Positions 45,674-57,390 of a stretch of DNA of 64,000 nucleotides are shown piece after piece; within the stretch, counting starts at the first letter, position 1; each line of letters opens with the position of its first letter. Where the stretch lies: assembly GCF_000429725.1 (NCBI RefSeq), contig NZ_KE386944.1, forward strand, positions 186,001 to 250,000, read 5' to 3'. Both the position numbers and the translations under genes were made by a program. Below the pieces are notes generated by a model. That model was not told where the DNA came from. It saw only the letters and a list, made by a program, of their open reading frames with translations, and ran no database searches. The DNA is from Alkalicoccus chagannorensis DSM 18086 (GTDB lineage: Bacteria > Bacillota > Bacilli > Bacillales > Salisediminibacteriaceae).

Positions 45674-46447
45674 TTCGTCATACAGCCTCCTCAGCACAAC
45701 CTCATATTGTGGGTATTAAGAATGATGCATTATTGCGTTTCTTCCAATCGAAAGTCCTTTATTATTATGCCATACTTTCGAAAGAGAGGGAAGTCATCTG
45801 GGATAAATGTCTTTCGACAGGAGAAAAAAGACGCAGAAAGGGGGATCATCTCTCTGTAAGGATTCTACTCCGGCAGTATCGAAGGTAAGCGTCAAAGAAT
45901 ACGTATCTTCAAGACACGTGCGCTTTATCTATACTGAAAGCAAGCCAGTAGATAAGAGGCATGAGGTCAAGTCTGTTGTTGTTTCTATAAAAACAACAGA
46001 AATTATTTGGAATACGGAGGGACGCTCTGCTTCCGCTGGTCTGCCTCCGGCAGCCGGATCTTCGAATCGGCCTGATCCTCCCGGAGTCGCCGGCTTCGCG
46101 CCGCTCTTTTTTTAAAAAGCTCTGTGATTGTTTATTGTTGATAATGACAGAAAACGCCGCTGCAACTCGGCAGGCTTGCCGTGGAGGGAATCTCCAGCTT
46201 CCTCGGTCTAACGCCCTGCGGGATCTTCCGATCTCCTTCTTCCACAGGCGTCCGCCGGTCTTCGCTGCGTCCTTCTGAAAGAGGGGAAGAAGGACTTGAA
46301 GACAAGCCCTGCGGAAAACCCGGCGCGGCAGGCACGCCAGCGCCTGATTTCCGTACGTATTCTTTGACGCTTACTATCGAAGGACGTTTGCTGATGCCAA
46401 AAAGCAGGAAAATAAGGGTTGTATGAAGAAAAAGGAGGAGAGGACGG
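45674..46447. other. Intergenic region with a family C repeat, no gene seen
   Basis: About 770 bp between divergent cheY and ung. The minus strand near 45760 has TGGCATAAT, a possible extended -10 for cheY. A family C repeat occupies 46104-46300. The open frame at 45807-46115 has no ribosome site or recognisable domain. Confidence 0.5.
46104..46300 (+). repeat. Interspersed repeat family C, partial copy 2
   Basis: AAAGCTCTGTGATTGTTTATTGTTGATAATGAC and the following 145 bp match the 32837 copy with only a few differences; similarity then fades after CTTCGCTGCGTC. The right inverted end is missing, so this is a 3'-truncated copy. Confidence 0.82.
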
Positions 46448-47140
46448 ATGGCAGACGCATTCGCGAATGACTGGCAGGAAATTGTTGGCGGTGAAATGGA
46501 GAAATCGTACTTTCAGGAACTGAAGCAGTTTTTGAAGGAAGAGTACGAACAGCAGCGGGTCTATCCGCCAAAGCCGCTCATCATGAACGCCCTGTATACG
46601 ACCCCTTACCGGAAAACGAAAGTAGTGCTCATCGGACAGGATCCCTACCATGGGGAAGGCCAGGCTCATGGTTTGAGCTTTTCCGTCCGGCCCGGCGTGA
46701 ACGTGCCGCCGTCATTGAAAAATATATTTAAAGAGCTTCAGGAGGATCTCGGGCACCCGGTGCCGCAGCACGGTTGTCTGCAGCCATGGGCGGAGCAGGG
46801 AGTGCTGCTGCTCAATACGGTCCTCACCGTCCGGGCTGGAGAACCGCAGTCCCATCAGGGAAAAGGATGGGAGACGTTTACGAACGAAGTCATCGATCAG
46901 CTCAACCTCCGGGAAGAACCAGTGATTTTTCTACTGTGGGGGCGATCGGCCCAGGCGAAGAAGGAACGTATTGATACGTCCCGTCACGCCGTGCTGGAAT
47001 CCCCGCATCCGAGTCCCTTTTCCGCCAACCGCGGATTTTTTGGGAGTCGGCCGTTTTCGACAATCAACACCCAGCTCGAGTCATGGGGCATGGACCCGAT
47101 TGACTGGGAGCTGCCGGTGACATGGGAGGAATCAACGTGA
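46448..47140 (+). CDS. ung: Uracil-DNA glycosylase, family 1
   Basis: 230 residues. The water-activating motif GQDPYHG carries Asp65, [14 protein letters not shown] is the Asn-containing uracil pocket region, and HPSPFSA is the DNA-intercalation loop with the catalytic His. It removes uracil from DNA at the start of base excision repair. AAGGAGGAG precedes the ATG. The next gene starts just before its stop. Confidence 0.97.
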   Translation: MADAFANDWQEIVGGEMEKSYFQELKQFLKEEYEQQRVYPPKPLIMNALYTTPYRKTKVVLIGQDPYHGEGQAHGLSFSVRPGVNVPPSLKNIFKELQEDLGHPVPQHGCLQPWAEQGVLLLNTVLTVRAGEPQSHQGKGWETFTNEVIDQLNLREEPVIFLLWGRSAQAKKERIDTSRHAVLESPHPSPFSANRGFFGSRPFSTINTQLESWGMDPIDWELPVTWEEST

Positions 47141-47958
47141 AACACCTGCAGGATACTGTCAAGCTCCATAATGGAACAGAGATGCCGTGGGTTGGTCTCG
47201 GCGTCTACAAGGTCGATGAAGCAACCGAAGTCGAACAGGCCGTGGAAACAGCGCTCGAGACCGGGTACCGCAGCATCGATACCGCGTCTTTCTACGATAA
47301 CGAGGCCGGGGTGGGCCGGGCTGTGAAGCGGTCCGGTGTCCCGGAGGACGAGATTTTCATCACGACGAAAGTATGGAATGACCAGCAGGGATACGAGGAG
47401 ACGCTCCGCGCGTTTGAAGCAAGCCGGGAGAAGCTCGGAATGGATATCGACCTGTACTTGATCCACTGGCCGGTCAAAGAAACGTACCGCGACACGTGGC
47501 GTGCGCTGGAAAAACTGTATGCACGCGGGGACGTCCGTGCCGTCGGGGTCAGCAACTTCGAGCCGCATCATCTGCAGGAGCTCCGGCAGGTATCCGATCT
47601 GGTGCCAATGGTCAACCAAGTGGAGTATCATCCGTGGCTTGCCCAGAAAGAACTGCTCGAATACTGCCGAACGAACGGCATACAGCTCGAAGCGTGGAGT
47701 CCGTTGACGCGGGGCCGGAAGCTCGACGATCCGATCGTCGGCAGAATCGCCGGGCGCCATGGCAAAACTCCGGCGCAGGTCATTCTCCGCTGGGATCTGC
47801 AGCAGGAGGTTGTCACGATTCCGAAGTCTGTTACGCCGGCGCGGATCCGGGAAAATGCGGACATCTTTGACTTTGAGCTCTCTGCGGAGGAGCAGCGGGA
47901 ATTGAATGCGCTCGACGCCGGCATCCGGTTCGGGAAGCATCCGGACGAATTTGCCTGA
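47137..47958 (+). CDS. Aldo/keto reductase, YvgN-like
   Basis: 273 residues, very like B. subtilis YvgN/YtbE ([33 protein letters not shown] with catalytic Asp and Tyr, DLYLIHWP with His, [12 protein letters not shown] for NADPH). It reduces aldehydes such as methylglyoxal. I take GTG 47137 as start, with GGGAGGA 6 bp upstream; an ATG 15 bp earlier lacks a site. It overlaps the ung stop codon by 4 bp. Confidence 0.93.
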   Translation: MKHLQDTVKLHNGTEMPWVGLGVYKVDEATEVEQAVETALETGYRSIDTASFYDNEAGVGRAVKRSGVPEDEIFITTKVWNDQQGYEETLRAFEASREKLGMDIDLYLIHWPVKETYRDTWRALEKLYARGDVRAVGVSNFEPHHLQELRQVSDLVPMVNQVEYHPWLAQKELLEYCRTNGIQLEAWSPLTRGRKLDDPIVGRIAGRHGKTPAQVILRWDLQQEVVTIPKSVTPARIRENADIFDFELSAEEQRELNALDAGIRFGKHPDEFA

Positions 47959-48045
47959 CTGTACGACGGGGTGGAACAACCGAACAGCGGCCGTGAACGA
48001 AGGCTTGCTGAGAGCGGCATCATAACGCAGAAAGGATGAGAAAGG

Positions 48046-48897
48046 ATGAAGACAGCATTTATTGGAACGGGTGTGATGGGCGCGGGCATGGTCCGCAACC
48101 TGATGAAAGGCGGCCACGAACTGATTCTGTATACGAGGACGAAGGCGAAAGCAGACCCGCTGCTCGCCGAGGGCGCTTCCTGGGCTGACTCTCCAGCAGA
48201 AGCCGCCGCCGGAGCAGATGCTGTTATTACTATGGTTGGGTATCCGGAAGACGTCCGTCAGGTGTATGATGAAATCATACCAGCAGCTTCAGAAGGAACG
48301 CTGCTGATTGATATGACAACCTCCCGTCCGGACCTGGCGGCAGCCATTGCCGCCGAGGCGGAGAAAGCCGGGCTGCACGCACTGGATGCGCCCGTCTCCG
48401 GAGGGGATACCGGAGCGCGGGATGGAAAGCTCGCGATCATGACAGGCGGCAGCACGCGTGCTTTCACTCTGGCCGAACCTTTGTTTCAGCTCATGGGAAC
48501 GAACATCCAGCATCTTGGTGACGCGGGAGCGGGGCAGTACACGAAAATGGCGAATCAGATTTCGGTTGCCTCGATTATGATGGCAGTGAGTGAATCGCTC
48601 GCTTATGCGGACAAAGCCGGTCTTGACCCGCGGCAGGTGCTGGAGACGATCGAGACTGGGGCGGCAGGAAGCTTCGCGTTGACGAACCTCGGCCGCCGCA
48701 TGCTCAACGAAGACTATGAACCCGGATTTTACGTGAAACACTTCATCAAGGATATGCGGATTGCGATTGAATCCGCACAGGATATGGGACTGGAGCTTCC
48801 AGGATTGACGCTCGCGGAGAAGCTCTATACAGAACTGGCAGAAAACGGGGAGGAGAATGCAGGGACGCAGGCGCTGATCAAAGCGTATCTCTCCTGA
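48046..48897 (+). CDS. Beta-hydroxyacid dehydrogenase family oxidoreductase (YkwC-like)
   Basis: 283 residues. FIGTGVMGAGMVRNLMKGGHE binds NAD(P), DAPVSGGDTGARDG is the substrate loop and Lys167 in YTKMANQ is the catalytic residue of the 3-hydroxyisobutyrate/6-phosphogluconate dehydrogenase family. The natural substrate cannot be read from sequence. The kinase gene follows after 17 bp, so they are probably co-transcribed. Confidence 0.92.
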   Translation: MKTAFIGTGVMGAGMVRNLMKGGHELILYTRTKAKADPLLAEGASWADSPAEAAAGADAVITMVGYPEDVRQVYDEIIPAASEGTLLIDMTTSRPDLAAAIAAEAEKAGLHALDAPVSGGDTGARDGKLAIMTGGSTRAFTLAEPLFQLMGTNIQHLGDAGAGQYTKMANQISVASIMMAVSESLAYADKAGLDPRQVLETIETGAAGSFALTNLGRRMLNEDYEPGFYVKHFIKDMRIAIESAQDMGLELPGLTLAEKLYTELAENGEENAGTQALIKAYLS

Positions 48898-48914
48898 CCC
48901 GCAGGGGGGAGTCT

Positions 48915-50999
48915 ATGTTTCAACATTTACGAGGAAAGCTGTTTGCGTTTATGCTGCTCGTTTCGCTCGGACCGATGCTGCTGATCGGTATCGCGGGCTT
49001 TACCGCGCAGCAGGAAGAGATGTCAGAAGGCGCCGAACAAGCGCTGCAGGACCAGAGCGGCAGGCTCTCGGATGAAGTCGGCCGATATCTGCAGGAGCGG
49101 ATGCAGGATGTGGAATACTTATCACAGAATCCGATCCTCCGCATGGGCAGTACAGGCGCCGAAGCATCCGGCACCGAGCTGGAGACGTTCCTCGAAACGC
49201 ATGACATGTATGAGGACGTGTATCTTGCGTACACGAGCGGCATCATTCTCACCGACGTGCACAGCGGCTTCCGTGGAGAAAACCTCCGCGACCGGCCGTG
49301 GTTTTCAGACATAACGTCGGGAGAAGCCGTGATCTCCCGCATGTACTACTCGGATCTGCGTGAGGAGCCGGTGATGGTCATGGCGGCCCCGCTGTATGAC
49401 GCGGGCGGTCAATGGACGAGAATCATCATTCCGGCTTTCGATATCGAATCCTTTCACAGGGAAATGACAGGATTTTTAGAACGGGAAAGCGGCGCCTGGG
49501 AGACGGACAGCGTGCTGATGAACGAATCGGGCGAGGTCATTATCCACGAAGACATGGATCAGGTGCTCCGTGACAATTACCTGGAACAAAGGAACATCGA
49601 GCAGGCAGTGGAAGACGACGCGCTCGTCCGTGCGAATGGGGATGTTCATGCCTTTACATCGGTGGACAGCTTCCCGGGGTTTGACCATAACTGGTACATA
49701 TCCGTCTCCGCGGCTGAAGAGGAGATGTTTGCCCCGCTGGATGCCCTGCTCCGGGACTACCTGCTCATTGCCCTCCTGGTGCTGCTCGGCGTCATTCCGG
49801 CGGTGTTCTGGCTCTCGAGCAGGCTGACGGTGCCTGTCCATCAGCTCATGGAAAAAGCCGCTGCTCTTGCTGCCGGACGGGAGCCGGTGCCCGCTTTTAA
49901 AGGCACGTACGCCGAGATCACCCAGCTGAACGAGACGTTCGATTCGATGGCAAACGAAATCAAAGACCGCGAAGAACTGCACCGGCGCTCCACGCTCGTA
50001 CTCGAATCAACAGACAACGGCGTGTTCTCCTTTGAAGCAGCTTCCGGCAGCATCACGCTCTGGAACCGGCGCTGCCGCAGCATGTTCGGTCTCGACAAGC
50101 CGGATACCATCGCCGATATCGCAGCAGCTTCCCCGGCGTTCCGCACGCTGCTGCCGTCGCTGTCTTTCTCTGCCGGCAGTACCGAACGGGAGATGAAGCT
50201 GGAAGAGGACGGCTCCGTGCGGACGTTTACAGTTTCGACCACCCCGCTGGACGGGGCGGAGAAAGAAGAGTGGCTCGTGCTCTTTTTTGATATGACCGAC
50301 AAGCGGAACATGGAGCAGGAGATGGTCCGGTCGGAGAAGTTGAAGGTCATTGCCCAGATGGCGGCCGGTTTTGCCCACGAAGTGCGCAATCCGCTGACGA
50401 CCATCCGCGGGTTCATTCAGCTGGCCCATGAGAAGCAGGAGCCGATCGGAGAAGCGTATTATTCGCTCGTCATGGAAGAGATCGACCGGGTGAACAAGAT
50501 CATCCATGAACTGCTGCAGACGGCAGATCCGGACCCGGATACCGAGGTCACGGTGATCGATGTCAATCGCGTGCTTCACGATGTGATGGCGCTGCAGGAG
50601 ATGCAGCTGCGCTCCCGTTCGATTTCCTGGGTGCAGGATCTCGATCCGCAGGTGCCCCAGGTTTTCGCCGACGAAGGGAAACTGAAACAGGCGCTGATCA
50701 ACCTGATCCAGAATGCGGTGGAAGCGATGCCGGCAGGCGGAGAGCTGACGATACGCACGTTCCCGAAGGAGGAAGCGGCGGCGGTCGAAATTGAAGATAC
50801 CGGCATCGGCATGGATGAGGACACGATGGACAAGCTGGGCACCCCCTTTTTCACGAAGAAAGAGACGGGAACGGGCCTCGGCCTGACGGTGAGCTACGGT
50901 CTGGTGGAGGAGATGCAGGGCCGGATGGTGGTCGCTTCCCGTCCGGAAGAGGGGACATGTTTTCAGATGATGCTTCCGGCTTATGATCCGGCCGGATAG
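48915..50999 (+). CDS. Sensor histidine kinase, Cache-HAMP-PAS
   Basis: 694 residues. Helices at about 10-29 and 279-300 bracket an extracellular double-Cache sensor (FLETHDMYEDVYLAYTSG, VMAAPLYDAGGQW). HAMP, a PAS domain (about 360-460) and a kinase core follow: His488 in FAHEVRNPLTTIRGFIQLA, NLIQNAVEAMPAGG, DTGIGM and GTGLGLTVSYG. The phosphorylation-site sequence resembles the sporulation kinases KinA-KinE, but no regulator is encoded next to it. AGGGGGGAG precedes the ATG. Confidence 0.93.
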   Translation: MFQHLRGKLFAFMLLVSLGPMLLIGIAGFTAQQEEMSEGAEQALQDQSGRLSDEVGRYLQERMQDVEYLSQNPILRMGSTGAEASGTELETFLETHDMYEDVYLAYTSGIILTDVHSGFRGENLRDRPWFSDITSGEAVISRMYYSDLREEPVMVMAAPLYDAGGQWTRIIIPAFDIESFHREMTGFLERESGAWETDSVLMNESGEVIIHEDMDQVLRDNYLEQRNIEQAVEDDALVRANGDVHAFTSVDSFPGFDHNWYISVSAAEEEMFAPLDALLRDYLLIALLVLLGVIPAVFWLSSRLTVPVHQLMEKAAALAAGREPVPAFKGTYAEITQLNETFDSMANEIKDREELHRRSTLVLESTDNGVFSFEAASGSITLWNRRCRSMFGLDKPDTIADIAAASPAFRTLLPSLSFSAGSTEREMKLEEDGSVRTFTVSTTPLDGAEKEEWLVLFFDMTDKRNMEQEMVRSEKLKVIAQMAAGFAHEVRNPLTTIRGFIQLAHEKQEPIGEAYYSLVMEEIDRVNKIIHELLQTADPDPDTEVTVIDVNRVLHDVMALQEMQLRSRSISWVQDLDPQVPQVFADEGKLKQALINLIQNAVEAMPAGGELTIRTFPKEEAAAVEIEDTGIGMDEDTMDKLGTPFFTKKETGTGLGLTVSYGLVEEMQGRMVVASRPEEGTCFQMMLPAYDPAG

Positions 51000-51003
51000 C
51001 TGC

Positions 51004-51035
51004 GTAGAACAAAACGGCTTCGCGCTTTTGTTCTA
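51004..51035 (+). repeat. Fragment of repeat family A
   Basis: TAGAACAAAACGGCTTCGCGCTTTTGTTCTA is a perfect-armed version of the family's 3' hairpin alone, right after the kinase stop. It may also act as a weak terminator. Confidence 0.5.
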
Positions 51036-51075
51036 TGCTGGATTGCTGTAGGATACAAAGTAGGACAATAGGTAC

Positions 51076-51084
51076 TGATACTAT
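51076..51084 (+). promoter_or_regulatory. Extended -10 before the oxidoreductase-peptidase fusion
   Basis: TGATACTAT fits TGnTAnnnT and lies 20 bp before the start codon; the short leader and missing -35 leave it tentative. Confidence 0.3.
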
Positions 51085-51103
51085 AAAACCGAGGTGAAGC
51101 AGA

Positions 51104-53608
<2,505 letters not shown>

Positions 53609-53683
53609 AGACAGGCAGCGGGGGCGGCTCATCCAAGGATGGACCGGCCCCTGATGCGCGAAGGGGAAAAGGAGAAGATCGTT

Positions 53684-54013
53684 ATGGATATTCCAGCAAA
53701 ACTGGTCGTTGAGAAAATGGAATCCGAGCTCGCGCGGTTGAAAGAAACGCTGGATGACAGCAGTGCCGGATCGTACCGGGATCATGCCCAGTCGTTGAAA
53801 ACGTACTGCGAGCTCCTGCTGGAATCCCAGCATACCGGCACGTACTACAAAGCACCGCCGGTACAGCATGCATCCCCGGAAGACGTGCGGCAGCCGCAGA
53901 CGCCGGCGGAGTCGTACAAGCCGGGAGCCGCTGCAGAAAAGCAGCCGAAACAGCGGCCGTCGTTTTACGACGAAGGCGATAAGCCGGAAAGTGACAGCCT
54001 GCTCGACTTTTGA
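53684..54013 (+). CDS. ywdI: YwdI family protein (DUF5327)
   Basis: 109 residues. The N-terminal half (IPAKLVVEKMESELARLKETL...SYRDHAQSLKTYCELLLES) is a helical segment typical of the small Bacillus protein YwdI; the C-terminal half is polar and probably disordered, ending in SLLDF. Its role is unknown. In B. subtilis the gene lies near ung, as here, though four unrelated genes now separate them. AAGGAGA 8 bp upstream fixes the start at the internal ATG. Confidence 0.75.
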   Translation: MDIPAKLVVEKMESELARLKETLDDSSAGSYRDHAQSLKTYCELLLESQHTGTYYKAPPVQHASPEDVRQPQTPAESYKPGAAAEKQPKQRPSFYDEGDKPESDSLLDF

Positions 54014-54049
54014 TGTCATCGACACGTTGAAACCAGCGTGCATCGTTAT

Positions 54050-54192
54050 TTCTAATGGCTATGTTATCGTTCGTTGTTGATTTCATCCGCTTTCGGCGGA
54101 CGCTTGCTCAGGGGCTTGTCCTCAACTATCCCTTGAGCGTCGCCGCCTATCGCTGCTTTCATCAAATAACAACATCAAGTTTTAACAGCGCT
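54050..54192 (+). repeat. Interspersed repeat family B, copy 3 with internal deletion
   Basis: Same ends as the other two copies, but TCAAC-TATCC passes directly to CTTGAGCGTCGCCGCC. The missing 35-45 bp inner hairpin lies between two TATCC words in the 42843 copy, which points to deletion by slippage. Confidence 0.85.
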
Positions 54193-54202
54193 TTTCTAAT
54201 AA

Positions 54203-54246
54203 AGAAAGCTGCCTTTCTGGATGGAGCCAGGAAGGCAGCTTTCTTA
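54203..54246. terminator. Bidirectional terminator between ywdI and the GNAT gene
   Basis: AAGAAAGCTGCCTT and AAGGCAGCTTTCTT form a 14-bp stem around TCTGGATGGAGCCAGG. Confidence 0.8.
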
Positions 54247-54420
54247 GCATGTATGAAAGTATAGAGTGTCATCAAAGGCAGGCAGAGCACTCTACCTGCT
54301 TACGACATCTTTGCCGCTTGCTGGGTAGAAACGTTTGGTCACGTTTTTGGCTGCAGTCGACGAGGTTCAGATGCGAGTCGACAGGCTTTGTGTGAGCAGC
54401 CTTCTCCTCCTGCTCTATCC

Positions 54421-55038
54421 TCAGGAGAAATCAGGGTTCCGCCACTCCACCAGCACCCCGTAGTTCCCGGATTCTTCATCATCCAGATAGTCCGGGATGG
54501 CCTCTACGATATGCAGCCCCTGCTTCAGCATAAAGGAGAGCACTTGATCTTTTTTCTCCCCGGCTGCCACGGCTTCCAGATACGCGTCGATACCAAGCTC
54601 CTGTCCCTGGAAGTCCGGAATGCGGGCGCCTGCTACGTACCGGCGGAGACCGAGGCGTCGTACCAGGTCAAAACGCGCCTGATACAGCGCACCTGCAGCG
54701 CCGGCTCCCCGGAACGACGGCCGCACGCACAGATCAATCCCGTACAGCGTATCCCCGTCCGGATCGTGCGTACCACGGATATATCCGTCATCCGCCACTT
54801 CCTCCCACGTATGATGCCCGTTTTGCAGCGTCGTCACGAGCGAAGTCGCCGACCCCGCCGGCTCCCCATCTGCAAACACCATCATCCCCCCTTCGGGAAA
54901 CGTGGATACGTGTGCCTCGATGTGCTCCCGCGACCACCACAGCTCCTCAGGAAACGGGGGCGGAAAAGCTTCCTTCTGTATCTGCAGCAGGGCATCAAAA
55001 TCAGCGATTGTATACGGACGAACGGTTAGTTCCGGCAT
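54421..55038 (-). CDS. GNAT family N-acetyltransferase
   Basis: 205 residues. LTVRPYTIADFDALLQIQ starts the fold, and IDLCVRPSFRGAGAAGALYQARFDLV is the acetyl-CoA pyrophosphate-binding motif (R-x-x-G-x-A/G). The substrate is unknown. GGAGGTGC lies before the ATG. It converges with ywdI and is divergent from ywdK. Confidence 0.88.
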   Translation of the reverse strand: MPELTVRPYTIADFDALLQIQKEAFPPPFPEELWWSREHIEAHVSTFPEGGMMVFADGEPAGSATSLVTTLQNGHHTWEEVADDGYIRGTHDPDGDTLYGIDLCVRPSFRGAGAAGALYQARFDLVRRLGLRRYVAGARIPDFQGQELGIDAYLEAVAAGEKKDQVLSFMLKQGLHIVEAIPDYLDDEESGNYGVLVEWRNPDFS

Positions 55039-55207
55039 GTAAGCACCTCCTGAATAGTCGTCCCTTCATTATAGTAGGACGTCGGCGCAGGCGCAAAAGA
55101 GAGCCCGACAAAGCGAGAGACAGAGCGGGTTCACATTTTCTCCATTCCTGTCCGGGCCGAATCCTGATAAGATAGACGAGAGACTCTACGGAAAAAGAGG
55201 GATATCT

Positions 55208-55585
55208 ATGCAGTTATTTTTGATTATCGGAGGCATCATGGCCTTTTTGTTTGTTGCGATCGGTGCATTCGGCGCGCATGCGCTGGAGGCGAGACTCGAA
55301 GAACTCGGCCGGACCGCCACGTTCGAGACGGGTGTGCAGTATCATATGATCCACGCCCTGGCGATCGTCGCTGTCGCCATCCTGACGCAGCACTTGGAAG
55401 CTTCCGGCCTGCTCTACGGCGCCGGCTGGGCCTTCACAATCGGCATCATCATTTTCTCCGGCAGCCTCTACGTGCTGAGCCTGACCGGCATCGGCATCCT
55501 CGGTGCGATCACCCCGATCGGCGGCCTAGCCTTTCTCACCGGCTGGGTGCTGCTCGTGATTGCCGCTGTTTCAGGCGGCGCGTAA
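55208..55585 (+). CDS. ywdK: DUF423 (YwdK-like) membrane protein
   Basis: 125 residues with four membrane helices. AIGAFGAHALE and TGVQYHMIHALAIV are the DUF423 signature. Its function is unknown. In B. subtilis ywdK lies near ywdI and ung, so this is part of the conserved neighbourhood. AAAAGAGGGA precedes the ATG. Confidence 0.88.
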   Translation: MQLFLIIGGIMAFLFVAIGAFGAHALEARLEELGRTATFETGVQYHMIHALAIVAVAILTQHLEASGLLYGAGWAFTIGIIIFSGSLYVLSLTGIGILGAITPIGGLAFLTGWVLLVIAAVSGGA

Positions 55586-55642
55586 CCAAACAGAGGTTCA
55601 GCAGCCAAGCTGCTGTACGCTCCAACGCTTGATGCTTATACG

Positions 55643-55690
55643 ATACAAAAAGAGCGCCGTCTCCCTGATAAAGGAACGGCGCTTTTTTCA
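55643..55690. terminator. Bidirectional terminator between ywdK and hemQ
   Basis: AAAAAGAGCGCCGT and ACGGCGCTTTTTT pair around CTCCCTGATAAAGGA, with T runs on both strands. Confidence 0.82.
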
Positions 55691-55697
55691 TAGTATA

Positions 55698-55781
55698 GGA
55701 ATGTATACGTGTTCATACAAGAAGCCTGCAGCGATGCCGCACACCGTTCCGACCTAAAGGCGCTCTGCGCCCTTTGTTCTG
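55698..55781 (+). repeat. Interspersed repeat family A, internally deleted copy
   Basis: It keeps GAATGTATACGTGTTCATAC, AAGCCTGCAGCGATGCCGCA, CACCGTTCCGACC and the AAAGGCGCTCTGCGCCCTTT hairpin, but lacks the GGGAAGAA...TTCTTCCC hairpin. Confidence 0.7.
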
Positions 55782-55809
55782 ACGTGCAGATGACGGCCAA
55801 CGTGGTGGA

Positions 55810-56553
55810 TCAGACAGCAAAGAGCGGCTTCACGTCGTCTTCACTCATCGTCTTTCCGACGTAAAAGGTACCGAAGTCGCCATATCTGGCGCTGACTTCG
55901 TCAAAGCGCATTTCATAGACGAGCTTTTTGAATTCCAGCACGTCGTGCGCGAAGAGCGTCACGCCCCATTCCCAGTCGTCGAATCCGACAGAGCCGGAAA
56001 TGATCTGGCGCACTTTCCCTGCGTACTGCCGGCCGATCATACCGTGGGAGCGCATCATGCTGGACCGCTCTTCCATCGACAGCATGTACCAGTTATCGTT
56101 GCCCTGGCGGCGTTTGTCCATTGGATAGAAGCAGACATACTTCCATTTCGGCAGAATCGGTTTCAGCCGTGCCTGAATCTCCGGATCTTCGTTTGGATCT
56201 TTTTCTGCCGGAAGATAGTTACTCAGTTCTACTACAGAGACATAGGAATAGGTCGAGGTCAGGAACTCTGCCAGCCGTGTTTTGTTGAACTGCTGTTCCA
56301 GGTCCATCAGCTCGTCCATCGTCGGACGGAGCCAGAAAAACATGATGTCTGCTTTCTGTCCCATAATCTGATACATGCCGTGACTTCCTTCGAGCTTGTC
56401 CTGTACGCTGGACCATTCCTGCTGCAGATCGAGGAACTCCTGTAAAATCTGATGCCGCTCTTCTTCCGAGATCTTCTTCCATTCTGCCCAGTTCACTTTG
56501 CGCAGGTCGTGGTAGCAGTACCACCCATCCAACGTTTTTGCCGGTTCTGCCAT
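55810..56553 (-). CDS. hemQ: Coproheme decarboxylase (HemQ)
   Basis: 247 residues of the chlorite-dismutase-like fold. Tyr143 in FYPMDKRR is the catalytic radical Tyr, and His170 in [14 protein letters not shown] the proximal heme ligand. It turns coproheme III into heme b using peroxide, the last step of the Gram-positive coproporphyrin-dependent pathway. A conserved neighbour of pta in Bacillus. GGAGTGACC precedes the ATG. Confidence 0.96.
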   Translation of the reverse strand: MAEPAKTLDGWYCYHDLRKVNWAEWKKISEEERHQILQEFLDLQQEWSSVQDKLEGSHGMYQIMGQKADIMFFWLRPTMDELMDLEQQFNKTRLAEFLTSTYSYVSVVELSNYLPAEKDPNEDPEIQARLKPILPKWKYVCFYPMDKRRQGNDNWYMLSMEERSSMMRSHGMIGRQYAGKVRQIISGSVGFDDWEWGVTLFAHDVLEFKKLVYEMRFDEVSARYGDFGTFYVGKTMSEDDVKPLFAV

Positions 56554-56625
56554 ATTAGGTCACTCCATTTCATCATCTAATCTCACAGGGACCATTATAC
56601 AAGGCAGAGCGTACAAAAGCCAAAT

Positions 56626-57369
56626 CTACTGCCGGTTCCGCTGAACGAATGCCTGCAGCGCCTCCTGGTGGGCGCGGGATCGTCCGGCGATGCGCTGGGA
56701 GCGGACCTCCATGTCGAGGATGTCCGGAAGGGACGCGTCAAAGCCGTGTTTCATGTTCTGCTTCATCAGTCCGTACGCCGGCAGCGGGGCAACGACAAGC
56801 CGTTTTAAAAGCTCTTCCGGCCAGCCGGTGCCGTGGATCAGCCCGATTTCTTCGGCCTCTGCCGGAAGGACTTTTTTGCCGGTGCCGAGTTCGAGGGCTT
56901 TCGAGAGGCCGACGAGGCGCGGAAGGTAGTAGGAAGCGCCCGCGTCTGGAGCAAGCCCGATGTTGAGAAAACTGAGCGAGCAGACGGCGTCCGGCGCGGC
57001 GTAACGGAAGTCACAGGCGAGCGCGATACTCAGCCCTGCTCCGACGGCCATGCCATTCAAATAGGCAACGGTCGGTTTTTCCATCCGCTCCAGCAGGAAA
57101 ATAAGCCGGTTGTACGTTTCTTCGAGGTAGTCGCCGTGATCAAACGTCTCTAATTCCTCGAGCGGAATGCTCTTCAGATCGGCCCCGCTGGAGAACGCAT
57201 CGCCGGAACCAGTCAGGATGACGACACGCACTTCGGGATCTTCGTTCGCTCTCGAAAGACAGTTGTACAGGTCCTCGTGCATCTCTTTGTTGATGGCATT
57301 TTTAACATCGGGACGGTTCAACGTAATAACACCCGTCTTCTGTTGTTTTTCATACGTTACGGTTCGCAT
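56626..57369 (-). CDS. Enoyl-CoA hydratase/isomerase family protein
   Basis: 247 residues, crotonase fold. VILTGSGDAFSSGADLKSIPLEE forms the oxyanion hole and CoA site, AYLNGMAVGAGLSIALACDFRYA the trimer core, and LNIGLAPDAGASYYLPRLVG the region of the catalytic Glu, replaced in some isomerases (here Asp in PDAG). It lies 21 bp after the dienoyl-CoA reductase-like gene, so both probably serve unsaturated fatty-acid breakdown. Confidence 0.9.
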   Translation of the reverse strand: MRTVTYEKQQKTGVITLNRPDVKNAINKEMHEDLYNCLSRANEDPEVRVVILTGSGDAFSSGADLKSIPLEELETFDHGDYLEETYNRLIFLLERMEKPTVAYLNGMAVGAGLSIALACDFRYAAPDAVCSLSFLNIGLAPDAGASYYLPRLVGLSKALELGTGKKVLPAEAEEIGLIHGTGWPEELLKRLVVAPLPAYGLMKQNMKHGFDASLPDILDMEVRSQRIAGRSRAHQEALQAFVQRNRQ

Positions 57370-57390
57370 CAGGATAACCCCTCTCTTGGA

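Larger units (their letters stand above)
54014..54420. other. Intergenic region with deleted family B copy and terminator
   Basis: About 400 bp between ywdI and the convergent GNAT gene. It contains the internally deleted family B repeat (54050-54192), the terminator (54203-54246) and otherwise unremarkable sequence with GTCGACAGG-type words near 54380. Confidence 0.55.

Noticed and set aside
45807-46115. A 102-codon open frame between cheY and ung
   Set aside because: No ribosome site, no recognisable domain, and its end runs towards a family C repeat.
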